Shown here in pieces: positions 22,728 through 30,908 of a stretch of 64,000 nt of DNA. The position numbers and the translations under genes were made by a program. The DNA is taken from assembly GCA_029260715.1 (NCBI GenBank), contig JAJDCS010000014.1:124001-188000 (forward strand). The letters are read 5' to 3'. The notes below the pieces were generated by a model, which saw only the letters and a list, made by a program, of their open reading frames with translations, was not told where the DNA came from and made no database searches. Source of the DNA: Phycisphaeraceae bacterium. Its GTDB lineage: Bacteria; Planctomycetota; Phycisphaerae; Phycisphaerales; Phycisphaeraceae. How positions within the stretch are numbered: the stretch's first letter is position 1; each line of letters starts with the position of its first letter.

Positions 22728-25352
22728 ATGAGCACGCATGAAGGTCACGGTGAGCACCACGGACCGAGCAACTTCTTTACCAAGTACCTGTTCTCAACCG
22801 ACCACAAGGTGATCGGCTTGCAGTTCATGTTCACGTCGCTGCTGTTCGTCATTATCGGCGGGCTGCTGGCGTTGGGCGTGCGCTACCAGATCGCCTGGCC
22901 CAACCAGAACGTGCCGTACGCCTGGATGCTGCCGGGCAAGATGACCAGCAAGGCGCCAGAAGCGAACGCCGCGTTGTGGAAGGTCGGCTATCAAGTCGAG
23001 CTTAAGGCAGACCTCGAAGCCGATGGCCAGACCCTGGCGGCGAATTCCATGGTCAAGCTCACCGGTTTCCCTCAGGGGTTGGCGGTGACGCTGCCGGTGG
23101 GCACGATCGTTCGCGGCGACGCGGGCAAGACGCGCATACTCGACGCGCCGATTGACGCATTTATCGACCCCATGCTGGCCATGGCCGACTACAACTATGC
23201 CAAGCAAGACGTGCGCACGGTCCGTGGGGCGCAGGTGACCGTCCCGGCAAGCGATGGCCAACCCGAGCGTCAGTTGACGCTGATGGGTGTCGAAGAGCTT
23301 GTGGTCGATTCCACCGGTCGTGCCCGCTCCCAGACCAAAGACGGGCCGATCCTGCTGCCTGTGCGAGCGGCCGACACGCCTGTGTCGCTGTCCGCAGCCG
23401 GCGCTGAGGTCGTCGCGACCGCCGACAAAGTAACCTATTACAAAGAGGCGCTGACAAGCGACGCGTACTTGCAGCTATTCACCATGCATGCGTCGATCAT
23501 GATCTTTTTCGTGATCATTCCGATGCTCGTTGGCGGGTTCGGCAACTTCGTGGTGCCACTGATGGTGGGCGCCCGTGACATGGCCTTCCCAAAGCTGAAC
23601 ATGCTGTCGTTCTGGATCGCTATGCCCGCGGGCGTGGCCATGGTTGTCAGCTTCTGGACGCCCGGCGGCCCTGCCGGCGGTGGGTGGACGATGTACCCGC
23701 CTTTGTCCGAGGCGATCTACACCCCGAATATCGGCGGCACGCTGTGGGTCGCGGGGGTGCTCTTGGTCGGGTTTAGCTCGGTCGTGGGCGCGTTGAACTA
23801 CATCACCACAATCATCAACATGCGCGCGCCTGGCATGACCATGTTCCGCATGCCCCTGACGGTATGGGCCGTGTTGATCACGTCGGTGCTGGCCCTGTTC
23901 GCCACGCCGGTGCTCACCTCGGCGATGGTCATGCTGCTGTTGGACCGCACCATTGGCACGCACTTTTTCATCGCCGCTCACGGCGGCCAGCCGCTGCTGT
24001 GGCAGCACCTGTTCTGGTTCTACTCCCACCCGGCGGTGTACATCATGATCCTCCCGGCCATGGGCGTGACCAGCGATATCCTCGCCTGCTACGCGCGCAA
24101 GCCGATCTTCGGGTACAAGCCGATGATCTACGCCATGGCCGCGATCACCGGCTTGGGCTTCATTGTCTGGGGCCACCACATGTTCCAGTCGGGCATGAAC
24201 CCGACGTTGGGCACGACGTTCATGGCCTCGACGATCATGATCTCCGTGCCGTCGGCCATCAAAACGTTTAACTGGCTGGGCACGCTCTGGGGCGGCAACA
24301 TCCGCTTCACCCCGGCCATGCTCAACGCCCTGGGGTTTGTCAGCATGTTCGTGATCGGCGGCTTGAGCGGCATCTTCATGGCTAGCGCCCCGGTCGACAT
24401 CCCCCTGCACGACACGTACTTCATTGTGGCGCACATCCACTATGTCTTATTCGGCGGGTCGATGTTCGCCATCTTCGCGGGCATCTACCACTGGTTCCCC
24501 AAGATGTTCGGCAGGCAGATGAACCAGCGGTGGGGCGTGATCCACTTCATCATGACGATCATCGCGTTCAACGGGACGTTCTTTGTGATGCACATCTTCG
24601 GCATCGGCGGCGGCCCGCGTCGGTACGCGTCTTATATGGAGTACCCCACGCTGATACACCTTCAGCCGATGAACGTGTTGATGACCGTCTCGGCGATGAT
24701 GCTGGGCATGGCCCAGTTGCCGTTCTTCTACAACTTTTTTGTGAGCCTGCCGCGCAAACTGGGGCGGGCGATGGTGGCCTGTTTTATAGTGGCGCTGGGT
24801 GTTCCGGCCGTCGTGGGGCTAAGCTTCTGGGCAAACTACGATGTGGAGGCGGCTAACTTCGGCGCTGCCTTGGGCGGTGCCCTTGGCAAGGGCGTGGTTT
24901 TCTCGGTTGTGGCGACGCTGGTCGTATTCGGAATCTGGGCGGTCGGTGGGGCGGTCCGCTTGACGGGCCTGCTGGGGCGGCTGTTGCACATTGTCTGGCT
25001 GCCGGCGTTCCTGGCACCGATGATCCTCAAGCACGACCCGTACATGTGGATCGGCATGCCGGGCTTGTACGGCCAACGCTGGCTGCTGCTGGCGTTGACG
25101 GCGCTGCCGGGGTTGGCGTACCTGGTAATCGCGAAGCCCAAGGATGAGTTCGGCTATGTGATTGACGACAACCCGGTACACGCCAACTCGCTGGAATGGG
25201 CCACGACGTCGCCGCCGCCGCACCTGAATTTCGACCACATCCCCACGGTTTATCGCGGGCCTTATGAATACAGCTCGCCCGTGGTCGAAGAAGACTACCT
25301 CACCCAGGTACACGTATTGCCCGCTGGCGTGGTGGAGCCCAGCGGTCATTAA
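22728..25352 (+). CDS. coxA: Cytochrome c oxidase subunit I, A2-type, with large inserted domain
   Basis: Product of 874 residues, far longer than the ~530-600 usual. Haem a ligands are His254 and His571, haem a3 His569, and CuB His434, His483 and His484. The D-channel glutamate is replaced: the motif reads YSHPAVY (432-438), the mark of A2-type oxidases, where Tyr takes over from Glu. About 185 residues (~60-245) without membrane helices are inserted between helices 1 and 2, on the outer side; these include VELKADLEADGQTL and QVTVPASDGQPERQL. After helix 12, about four more hydrophobic segments follow, then a soluble tail. It forms the proton-pumping core with CoxB and CoxC. Confidence 0.95.
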   Translation: MSTHEGHGEHHGPSNFFTKYLFSTDHKVIGLQFMFTSLLFVIIGGLLALGVRYQIAWPNQNVPYAWMLPGKMTSKAPEANAALWKVGYQVELKADLEADGQTLAANSMVKLTGFPQGLAVTLPVGTIVRGDAGKTRILDAPIDAFIDPMLAMADYNYAKQDVRTVRGAQVTVPASDGQPERQLTLMGVEELVVDSTGRARSQTKDGPILLPVRAADTPVSLSAAGAEVVATADKVTYYKEALTSDAYLQLFTMHASIMIFFVIIPMLVGGFGNFVVPLMVGARDMAFPKLNMLSFWIAMPAGVAMVVSFWTPGGPAGGGWTMYPPLSEAIYTPNIGGTLWVAGVLLVGFSSVVGALNYITTIINMRAPGMTMFRMPLTVWAVLITSVLALFATPVLTSAMVMLLLDRTIGTHFFIAAHGGQPLLWQHLFWFYSHPAVYIMILPAMGVTSDILACYARKPIFGYKPMIYAMAAITGLGFIVWGHHMFQSGMNPTLGTTFMASTIMISVPSAIKTFNWLGTLWGGNIRFTPAMLNALGFVSMFVIGGLSGIFMASAPVDIPLHDTYFIVAHIHYVLFGGSMFAIFAGIYHWFPKMFGRQMNQRWGVIHFIMTIIAFNGTFFVMHIFGIGGGPRRYASYMEYPTLIHLQPMNVLMTVSAMMLGMAQLPFFYNFFVSLPRKLGRAMVACFIVALGVPAVVGLSFWANYDVEAANFGAALGGALGKGVVFSVVATLVVFGIWAVGGAVRLTGLLGRLLHIVWLPAFLAPMILKHDPYMWIGMPGLYGQRWLLLALTALPGLAYLVIAKPKDEFGYVIDDNPVHANSLEWATTSPPPHLNFDHIPTVYRGPYEYSSPVVEEDYLTQVHVLPAGVVEPSGH

Positions 25353-25437
25353 GGAAACGACGCGCGTGACGATTTAACACGGCGGGTTATCAACCGCTAG
25401 ATCGAACAGCCGCCACCGTTTGAACCGAGTCCAGGGA

Positions 25438-26610
25438 ATGAGTCCACAGCAAACACACGACCCTGAACGATCACCGGCTGACTGGCGTCAAGCCGTGGGT
25501 ACGCCCGATGCGTACCACGACGCGGATCACCCCTTCCGCTATTCCTCTTGGCTGCACGCGTTCGCCATTGTGCTGGTGATCGCGACGTTCGCGTTGATCA
25601 CGCTGGGGGGCACGGTCACCAGCAAGGGCGTGGGCTTGTCCGTGCCCGATTGGCCGACGACGTACGGTGAGAACATGTTCCTGTTCCCGCCCTCGAAGTG
25701 GAAGGGCGGTGTTTTTTGGGAGCACACACACCGGCTGCTTGGCGCGGCGGTGGGGCTGCTGACCATCGGGATGGCGGCTTGGCTGTGGCGGGTCCAGCGT
25801 TCGCGCCGTTGGCTGGGAAAGCTGGGCGTCGCGGCTGTGGTTTTAGTGGTTGTGCAAGGGGTGATGGGGGGGCTGCGTGTCACGGAGATGTCGCCGGCGC
25901 TTGGCGTGTTGCACGGCGTGACGGCTCAGTTGTTTTTGGGTGTGACGGTCGTGATCGCCGGTGCCACCAGCCGGTGGTGGCACGAAGCCGTGGCGTACAC
26001 CACCGAGCAGCGACACGACTACGGCTTCCACACGCGGTTTAGCCGTAAGCTCCGCTACGCGTCGCTGGCGTTGCTGGGCGTGTTGCTTATTCAGCTTGTG
26101 CTGGGCGCGTCCATGCGTCACAGCGGCTCTCGTTTGGCCATCCCCGACTTCCCCGCTGCTTACGGCGGAGTGATCCCACCACTAACCACGCAGGGCCTCC
26201 AAGACGCGATCGACGCCCAACCCTACGAGCGGCACACGCAGTATTTTTCGCCCTTGCAGGTCGGCGTTCACTTCGCCCATCGCTTGTGGGCGGTGGGTGT
26301 GGTTGCGGCCGCGTGTTGGTTGCTGGCCAGGCTGGCGGTTGAAGCGCCGGGCGACCCCCGGCTGACCGGCCCGATGACCGCGTTGGCGGGGCTGCTGCTG
26401 TTCCAGCTTGCGCTGGGGGCGCTGGTAATCTGGAGCGGGTCAACCACGTTGAACAACGACATCGCCACGACGCACCAGGCCACGGGCGCGGCGATTTTTG
26501 CTACGGCTACGCTGTTGGCGCTTCGCGTGCACGTGATGCCGCCGTTACACCGCAAGTATTTTTACGCCTCGTCGCGCACCGCCGTCTCATGGAAGGGAGC
26601 GTCCGCATGA
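25438..26610 (+). CDS. ctaA: Haem A synthase
   Basis: Product of 390 residues with eight membrane helices in two four-helix bundles. The four conserved His are visible in EHTHRLLGA, VLHGVTAQL, HFAHRLWAVG and TTHQATGAA. GGTVTSKGVGLSVPDWPTTYG is the typical first-loop motif. The matching loop of the second bundle (SRLAIPDFPAAYG) is followed by a ~35-residue insertion. The enzyme oxidises the C8 methyl of haem O to make haem A for the oxidase. ATG 25438 is preferred to an in-frame TTG at 25420. The stop overlaps ctaB by ATGA. Confidence 0.92.
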   Translation: MSPQQTHDPERSPADWRQAVGTPDAYHDADHPFRYSSWLHAFAIVLVIATFALITLGGTVTSKGVGLSVPDWPTTYGENMFLFPPSKWKGGVFWEHTHRLLGAAVGLLTIGMAAWLWRVQRSRRWLGKLGVAAVVLVVVQGVMGGLRVTEMSPALGVLHGVTAQLFLGVTVVIAGATSRWWHEAVAYTTEQRHDYGFHTRFSRKLRYASLALLGVLLIQLVLGASMRHSGSRLAIPDFPAAYGGVIPPLTTQGLQDAIDAQPYERHTQYFSPLQVGVHFAHRLWAVGVVAAACWLLARLAVEAPGDPRLTGPMTALAGLLLFQLALGALVIWSGSTTLNNDIATTHQATGAAIFATATLLALRVHVMPPLHRKYFYASSRTAVSWKGASA

Positions 26611-27551
26611 CACAACTCACCAGCCGCATCACCAACGCCTTGCTGCCCCGCCACCTGTCCAATCAGGCCGGCGCCGCAACGCGGCTGTCCGACTTAGCGG
26701 CGCTGACCAAGCTGCGGTTGTCTTCGATGGTCGTGCTCACGGGCGGCATCGGTTTCGCCATCGGCGCCAAGCGGGTGGGGCTAAACGGTTGGCCTTGGGT
26801 TGACATGATCGCCACGCTCGGCGGGCTGACGCTGTCGTGCATGGGGGCGATTGTCTTTAACCAGGTCTACGAACGCCGCACCGACGCGCTGATGAGCCGT
26901 ACGCAAGACCGCCCGTTGCCCGCCGGGCGCATGACCCTGGCCCAGGCGGTGCTGTGGGGCATCGCGCTGTGCGGGGCGGGCACGCTGCTATTGGTAATCG
27001 GCTCCAACCAACTGACCGTCTTGCTGAACCTGTTCACCATCGGCAGCTACGCATTGGTGTACACCCCGATGAAGCGGCTGACGAGTTTGTCCACGGTGAT
27101 CGGCGCTGTGCCGGGCGCTTTGCCGCCGGTCATGGGGTACACCGCGGTGACGGGCGCCTGGGGCCCCGAGGCGTGGTTGCTGTTTGGCATCTTGTTTTTG
27201 TGGCAGTTGCCGCACTTCCTGGCCATCGCCTGGCTCTACCGCGACCAATACGCCCGCGCCGGTATGGCCATGCTGCCTGTCATCGACCCCACCGGCGCCA
27301 GCACGTTCCGGCAGATCTTCTTGGGCTGCCTGGCGTTGATCCCGCTGAGCCTGCTGCCGACTATGTGGGGCGTTACCGGGTTGGTTTACTTTTACACCGT
27401 GTTGGCGGCGGGTGTGGCGTTTCTGGCGTTCGGGCTTGCGTTGATCGTCACGCGCTCGCCGCGTTGCGCCCGGGCGATGTTCTTGGCGTCGCTTGTGTAC
27501 CTGCCGCTGGTCTACGCGCTGATGCTGATCGACTACGCCCCGGCGGGTTGA
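26607..27551 (+). CDS. ctaB: Protohaem IX farnesyltransferase (haem O synthase)
   Basis: Product of 314 residues, UbiA-type polytopic prenyltransferase. The first prenyl-diphosphate motif is NQVYERRTDALMSRTQDRPL, a variant of the usual NDYxDRxxDxxMxRTxxRPL. The second region WLYRDQYARAGMAMLP is the conserved haem O synthase form of (Y)xxD(Y)xxxGxxMLP. ATG 26607 overlaps the ctaA stop and has GGGAG upstream. It supplies haem O to CtaA, so the two steps are translationally coupled. Confidence 0.93.
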   Translation: MTQLTSRITNALLPRHLSNQAGAATRLSDLAALTKLRLSSMVVLTGGIGFAIGAKRVGLNGWPWVDMIATLGGLTLSCMGAIVFNQVYERRTDALMSRTQDRPLPAGRMTLAQAVLWGIALCGAGTLLLVIGSNQLTVLLNLFTIGSYALVYTPMKRLTSLSTVIGAVPGALPPVMGYTAVTGAWGPEAWLLFGILFLWQLPHFLAIAWLYRDQYARAGMAMLPVIDPTGASTFRQIFLGCLALIPLSLLPTMWGVTGLVYFYTVLAAGVAFLAFGLALIVTRSPRCARAMFLASLVYLPLVYALMLIDYAPAG

Positions 27552-27634
27552 GGCTGTTTGAGTTTCCCGCTGGTGCGGGTGTTATTTGAAAATCAGTCGG
27601 CCAAGCCGGCTTAACTGAACGAGGAACCACGACC

Positions 27635-28264
27635 ATGTCACACGCGACGGCTCACCACGGCGGCTCGGACGACGGCCCGCTCATGGCCCACGGCTCGGTC
27701 TTGAATTTAGGTATCCCCAACGGCAAAATCGCCATATGGCTGTTCCTGGCCTCGGAGGTCATGTTCTTCACCGGGCTCATCGGCGCCTACATCGTCACGC
27801 GGTTCGGCCAGGCACCGGGTAACTGGCCACAACCGCACATCACGCTCAATGTCCCACTGACCGCTTTTAATACGTTCCTGCTGATCTGCTCAAGCGTCAC
27901 GCTGGTGTGGGGGCTCCAATCCATCCAAGCCGGCGACCGCGCCAAAGGCAACTGGGGGCTTTTCTTGACCACGGTGATCGGTGCGGTTTTCGTCGGTGTG
28001 CAGGCTTACGAGTATTACGAGTTGTGGGGCCACCGCGGCATGCGGCCGGATACTAACATTTTTGGCAGCTGCTTCTACACCATGACCGGTTTCCACGGCC
28101 TGCACGTGGCGGGGGGCGTGATCGCCATGGCCATCGTGACGTGCATGGGCCTGGCCGGGAAGTTCAACCCCAAGTCCTACGCCGCGGTCGAGTTGACCGG
28201 GCTGTATTGGCACTTCGTTGACCTGGTGTGGATTATCTTGTTCGCGATCGTGTACCTGATGTAG
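27635..28264 (+). CDS. ctaE: Cytochrome c oxidase subunit III
   Basis: Product of 209 residues with five membrane helices. Typical elements are KIAIWLFLASEVMFFTGLIG with the conserved Glu, CFYTMTGFHGLHVAGGV, and VELTGLYWHFVDLVWIILF at the end. GAGGA 8 nt upstream supports the start. The short five-helix form lacks the first two helices of mitochondrial subunit III, as in many bacterial quinol and cytochrome oxidases. Confidence 0.93.
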   Translation: MSHATAHHGGSDDGPLMAHGSVLNLGIPNGKIAIWLFLASEVMFFTGLIGAYIVTRFGQAPGNWPQPHITLNVPLTAFNTFLLICSSVTLVWGLQSIQAGDRAKGNWGLFLTTVIGAVFVGVQAYEYYELWGHRGMRPDTNIFGSCFYTMTGFHGLHVAGGVIAMAIVTCMGLAGKFNPKSYAAVELTGLYWHFVDLVWIILFAIVYLM

Positions 28265-28327
28265 ATCAAATAAGCTGGGACAGCCGGTCAAGCACCGCCC
28301 ACCAGCGAGCCGAATGAAGGGATAGCT

Positions 28328-28729
28328 ATGGCAGATAAAAACCACCAGGTCCCGCTGTGGGGATTGTTCTTGGCGTTGTTGGCCCTGACTGCGGCTGAGG
28401 TCGTGCTGTTCGAGGTCTGGTCTCGCAACCAGTGGATGATGCCCAAGTATGCCATGGTCCTGCTGCTGCTGATCTTCACCCTCCCCAAGGCGATGATCGT
28501 GCTGATCTACTTCATGCACTTGAAGTTCGAGCGGCCGTTGGTGGTCATCCTGGCAATCGTGCCGTTTATCATGTGCTTCGTGGCGGTGCTGCCAATACTG
28601 ACTGACATCGTCACGCTCCGCAGCGACTCGTACAACAACGTCGATGGCCTGCGCGAATTCATGCCCGGCAGCGACCACTCAGGCCACGATGAGCACGACG
28701 ACCACGCCGCGGACGACGACGGGTATTAG
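28328..28729 (+). CDS. ctaF: Cytochrome c oxidase subunit IV (prokaryotic type)
   Basis: Product of 133 residues with three membrane helices (~12-30, ~42-62 and ~72-95) and a short cytoplasmic start. The PKAMIVLIYFMHLKFERP motif between helices 2 and 3 is the mark of the COX4/CyoD-like family. The ~25-residue tail is rich in His and Asp (SDHSGHDEHDDHAADDDGY) and could bind metal. GAAGGGA upstream marks the start. It is the last gene of the oxidase cluster, before a terminator. Confidence 0.88.
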   Translation: MADKNHQVPLWGLFLALLALTAAEVVLFEVWSRNQWMMPKYAMVLLLLIFTLPKAMIVLIYFMHLKFERPLVVILAIVPFIMCFVAVLPILTDIVTLRSDSYNNVDGLREFMPGSDHSGHDEHDDHAADDDGY

Positions 28730-28755
28730 CCCAACCCTCACAAAAACCCCAACCC

Positions 28756-28779
28756 AGGCAGGCCCCGGCCTGCCTTTTT
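28756..28779 (+). terminator. Intrinsic terminator of the oxidase cluster
   Basis: AGGCAGGC-CCCG-GCCTGCCT makes an 8 bp perfect stem, directly followed by a run of T. It lies 27 nt after the subunit IV stop and only 18 nt before the ABC ATPase start, so that gene must have its own promoter overlapping the terminator. Confidence 0.85.
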
Positions 28780-28784
28780 GTATA

Positions 28785-28790
28785 TATGAT
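28785..28790 (+). promoter_or_regulatory. Possible -10 box for a leaderless ABC ATPase transcript
   Basis: TATGAT lies exactly 7 nt before ATG 28798. Because an intrinsic terminator ends just upstream, a promoter at this site is required. The -35 position falls inside the terminator stem and is not consensus. Confidence 0.4.
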
Positions 28791-28797
28791 GAGGGGT

Positions 28798-29925
28798 ATG
28801 AGCCCAGTCCAAGAGCCATCCGTGACACAACCCCCGCCCGACACTCACGCCCCGAGTGAGCACACCGGCGACACCCCCGCCCAGCCCTCAGCGGCAGACA
28901 CCGACCAATCCAACGCGGTCGCCGTCGAGCACCTAAGCTTTCAGTTCCCGCCGGGGCGTCCGTCAAGGCGGAAAAAGCACAGCGCGGCGCCCGGGCACGG
29001 CGACGCCCCGGCTGGCGAACCCCCGCGTGCGGTGCTGGCGTTGGACGACGTGAGTTTTCAAGTCCCGCGTGGTGAGGTCTTCGGCGTGCTGGGCCCCAAC
29101 GGCAGCGGCAAGACCACGCTATTTCGGATTCTCTCAACGCTGCTCCGCCCCGCTCAGGGGCGGGTGCGGGTGCTTGGTCACGACCTGGCTGGCGAGCCCC
29201 ACCTGGTGCGCGCACAACTTGGCGTGGTGTTCCAGATGCCCAGTTTGGATATCAAGCTCACCGCGCGTGAGAACATGCTTTGCCAGGGTCGGCTGTACGG
29301 GCTTGGCGGACGGAAGCTACGAGAGAAAGCCGATCATCTGCTGGAGCAAGCCGGGCTGCTCGACCGTGCCGACGCGTTTGTGGAGACGTTTAGCGGGGGC
29401 ATGCGTCGCCGCGTGGAGCTAGCCAAGGCCATGCTGCACGACCCGCCGTTGCTGCTGCTGGATGAGCCCTCGACCGGCCTGGACGTGGGCGCCCAGCGTC
29501 AACTGTGGTCGTATCTATATAAGCTGCGTCAAGAACAAGGCGTGACCATTGCCCTGACCACGCACCTGATGGAAGAGGCCGACCGCTGCGACCGCTTGGC
29601 TTTTCTGGCTGACGGGCGGCTTGTGACGATCGACACGCCCGGCAACCTCAAGGCGCGCATCGGCGGGGACGTGGTCACGGTCGAGCCCAACGAGGCCCAC
29701 GCCGACAGCCTAACGCAAGCGATCGCCGGCCGCTTCGGGCCTTGGGCCAAGGGCGCGTCGCCCACGCTTGTTGATTACCGCATCCGCTTTGAGAAGCCCG
29801 ACGGCGCCAAGCTTGTCCCGGCGCTGATCGCCACATTCCCCGATCAGATCAACAGCGTCACCGTCGGCCGCCCGACGCTCGAAGACGTGTTCATGCACCT
29901 GACGGGCCAGCGGTTGTGGCAGTAG
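28798..29925 (+). CDS. ABC transporter ATP-binding protein (DrrA/NatA-like)
   Basis: Product of 375 residues from ATG 28798; an in-frame ATG at 28786 is less likely. Walker A is GPNGSGKTT, the Q-loop is VFQMPSLD, the signature FSGGMRRRVELAKAM, Walker B LLLLDEPSTGLD and the switch His lies in TTHLMEEADRCD. The first ~45 residues are Pro/Thr/Ala-rich, and a ~35-residue basic linker splits the first beta strands (VEHLSFQFPPG and LALDDVSFQVPRGE). A C-terminal ~75-residue domain of the type seen in exporter ATPases follows. No permease is adjacent: the next gene is convergent. Likely an exporter ATPase whose membrane partner is encoded elsewhere. Confidence 0.88.
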   Translation: MSPVQEPSVTQPPPDTHAPSEHTGDTPAQPSAADTDQSNAVAVEHLSFQFPPGRPSRRKKHSAAPGHGDAPAGEPPRAVLALDDVSFQVPRGEVFGVLGPNGSGKTTLFRILSTLLRPAQGRVRVLGHDLAGEPHLVRAQLGVVFQMPSLDIKLTARENMLCQGRLYGLGGRKLREKADHLLEQAGLLDRADAFVETFSGGMRRRVELAKAMLHDPPLLLLDEPSTGLDVGAQRQLWSYLYKLRQEQGVTIALTTHLMEEADRCDRLAFLADGRLVTIDTPGNLKARIGGDVVTVEPNEAHADSLTQAIAGRFGPWAKGASPTLVDYRIRFEKPDGAKLVPALIATFPDQINSVTVGRPTLEDVFMHLTGQRLWQ

Positions 29926-29979
29926 GTGGTCGCGGGGGTGCTTGATTCAAAAAAGAACGACCGAGCGGGTGTTAGGGTG

Positions 29980-30624
29980 TCACGCCGATTCGTTTGTTTC
30001 GGCAAGCGCTTGCTCTCGGTAGTCGGGCGATAGTTGCAGGATTGTCCGCCTGATTTGATCGGGCTTTAGCTGGGCGTCGGATTGGCCGGCCTCGACGCAG
30101 CTACGCGGCATGCCGTTGACCGCGCACGTCTCGCCCAATTGTGTCAGCACCATGCCGCCCGCTTGGCGCACGGCGCGTGCCCCTTCGGTGCCGTCTCTGC
30201 CGATGCCGCTGAGGATCACCGCCAGCACACCGTCGCCGTACACAGCCGCGCACGACCGGAACAGCTCATCCGCGGACGGTTTGTAGACCAGTTCCTGAGG
30301 CTCTTTGTTGACCTCGATATTGGGGTGGGCCTGTCTTGTCCGGCAGACGCGCATGTGGTGGTGGCCCTTGCCGATGTAGGCGGTGCCGTTCAACACCGGC
30401 ATGGCGTCTTGGGCGTGGACGACGGTCAGCGGGCTGGACAGTTGCAAGCGGTTGGCGAAAGACTCGGTGAACGTTGGCGGCATGTGCTGGGCCACGAAGA
30501 CAGGCAGGGGCAGGTCGGCGGGCAGCCCCTTGAGGATTTCCTCCAACAGCCCCGGCCCACCGGTGCTCGAGCCGATCGCCACGGCTTTGAACCGGCCAAG
30601 CTCTATGGAAGGGATGTCCGACAT
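29980..30624 (-). CDS. Stand-alone CheB-type methylesterase domain protein
   Basis: Product of 214 residues from ATG 30624, with GGAG 6 nt upstream. The catalytic triad motifs are all present: GSSTGGP (Ser), FVAQHMPP (His) and LSGIGRDGTEGA (Asp). The usual N-terminal receiver domain is missing, so it cannot be switched on by CheA phosphorylation in the normal way. No cheR, cheA or chemoreceptor is in the window. In known systems CheB removes methyl groups from, and deamidates, chemoreceptors. Stand-alone forms occur in CheB/CheR fusion and alternative signalling pathways; which applies here is unknown. Confidence 0.88.
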   Translation of the reverse strand: MSDIPSIELGRFKAVAIGSSTGGPGLLEEILKGLPADLPLPVFVAQHMPPTFTESFANRLQLSSPLTVVHAQDAMPVLNGTAYIGKGHHHMRVCRTRQAHPNIEVNKEPQELVYKPSADELFRSCAAVYGDGVLAVILSGIGRDGTEGARAVRQAGGMVLTQLGETCAVNGMPRSCVEAGQSDAQLKPDQIRRTILQLSPDYREQALAETNESA

Positions 30625-30908
30625 CACAGCTCCGTTTGCAACCGAGCACAAGCACACCGTCCACCACGGCGCGCACTAAAACCCACAGCCCAGAGGGTTG
30701 GAGTTGTTATCGGCAATTAACGGGGGTGACTGGATGCGTCTGTAGGGGTGGTAAGAGCTATCAGACGCCACCGACACGGCGCGTCGGCCAACACCGGGTC
30801 TTACAGAAAGCCAAACGTCGATCGTGGCGATCGATAGCGTTACAATACCGGCCCGGTTGGTGGACCGGGGGGGGAACGTCGTTTGACCTTATCATCGGAG
30901 CAGGCGCT

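Noticed and set aside
23475-24440. 321-codon antisense frame inside coxA
   Set aside because: Complement of conserved oxidase helices; His/Asp/Arg-rich composition is typical of shadow frames.
30636-30908. N-terminal extension of the GT39-like protein to ATG 30636
   Set aside because: Those 91 residues are unlike a protein, overlap the divergent cheB start, and a GGAG-preceded TTG at 30909 explains the start better.
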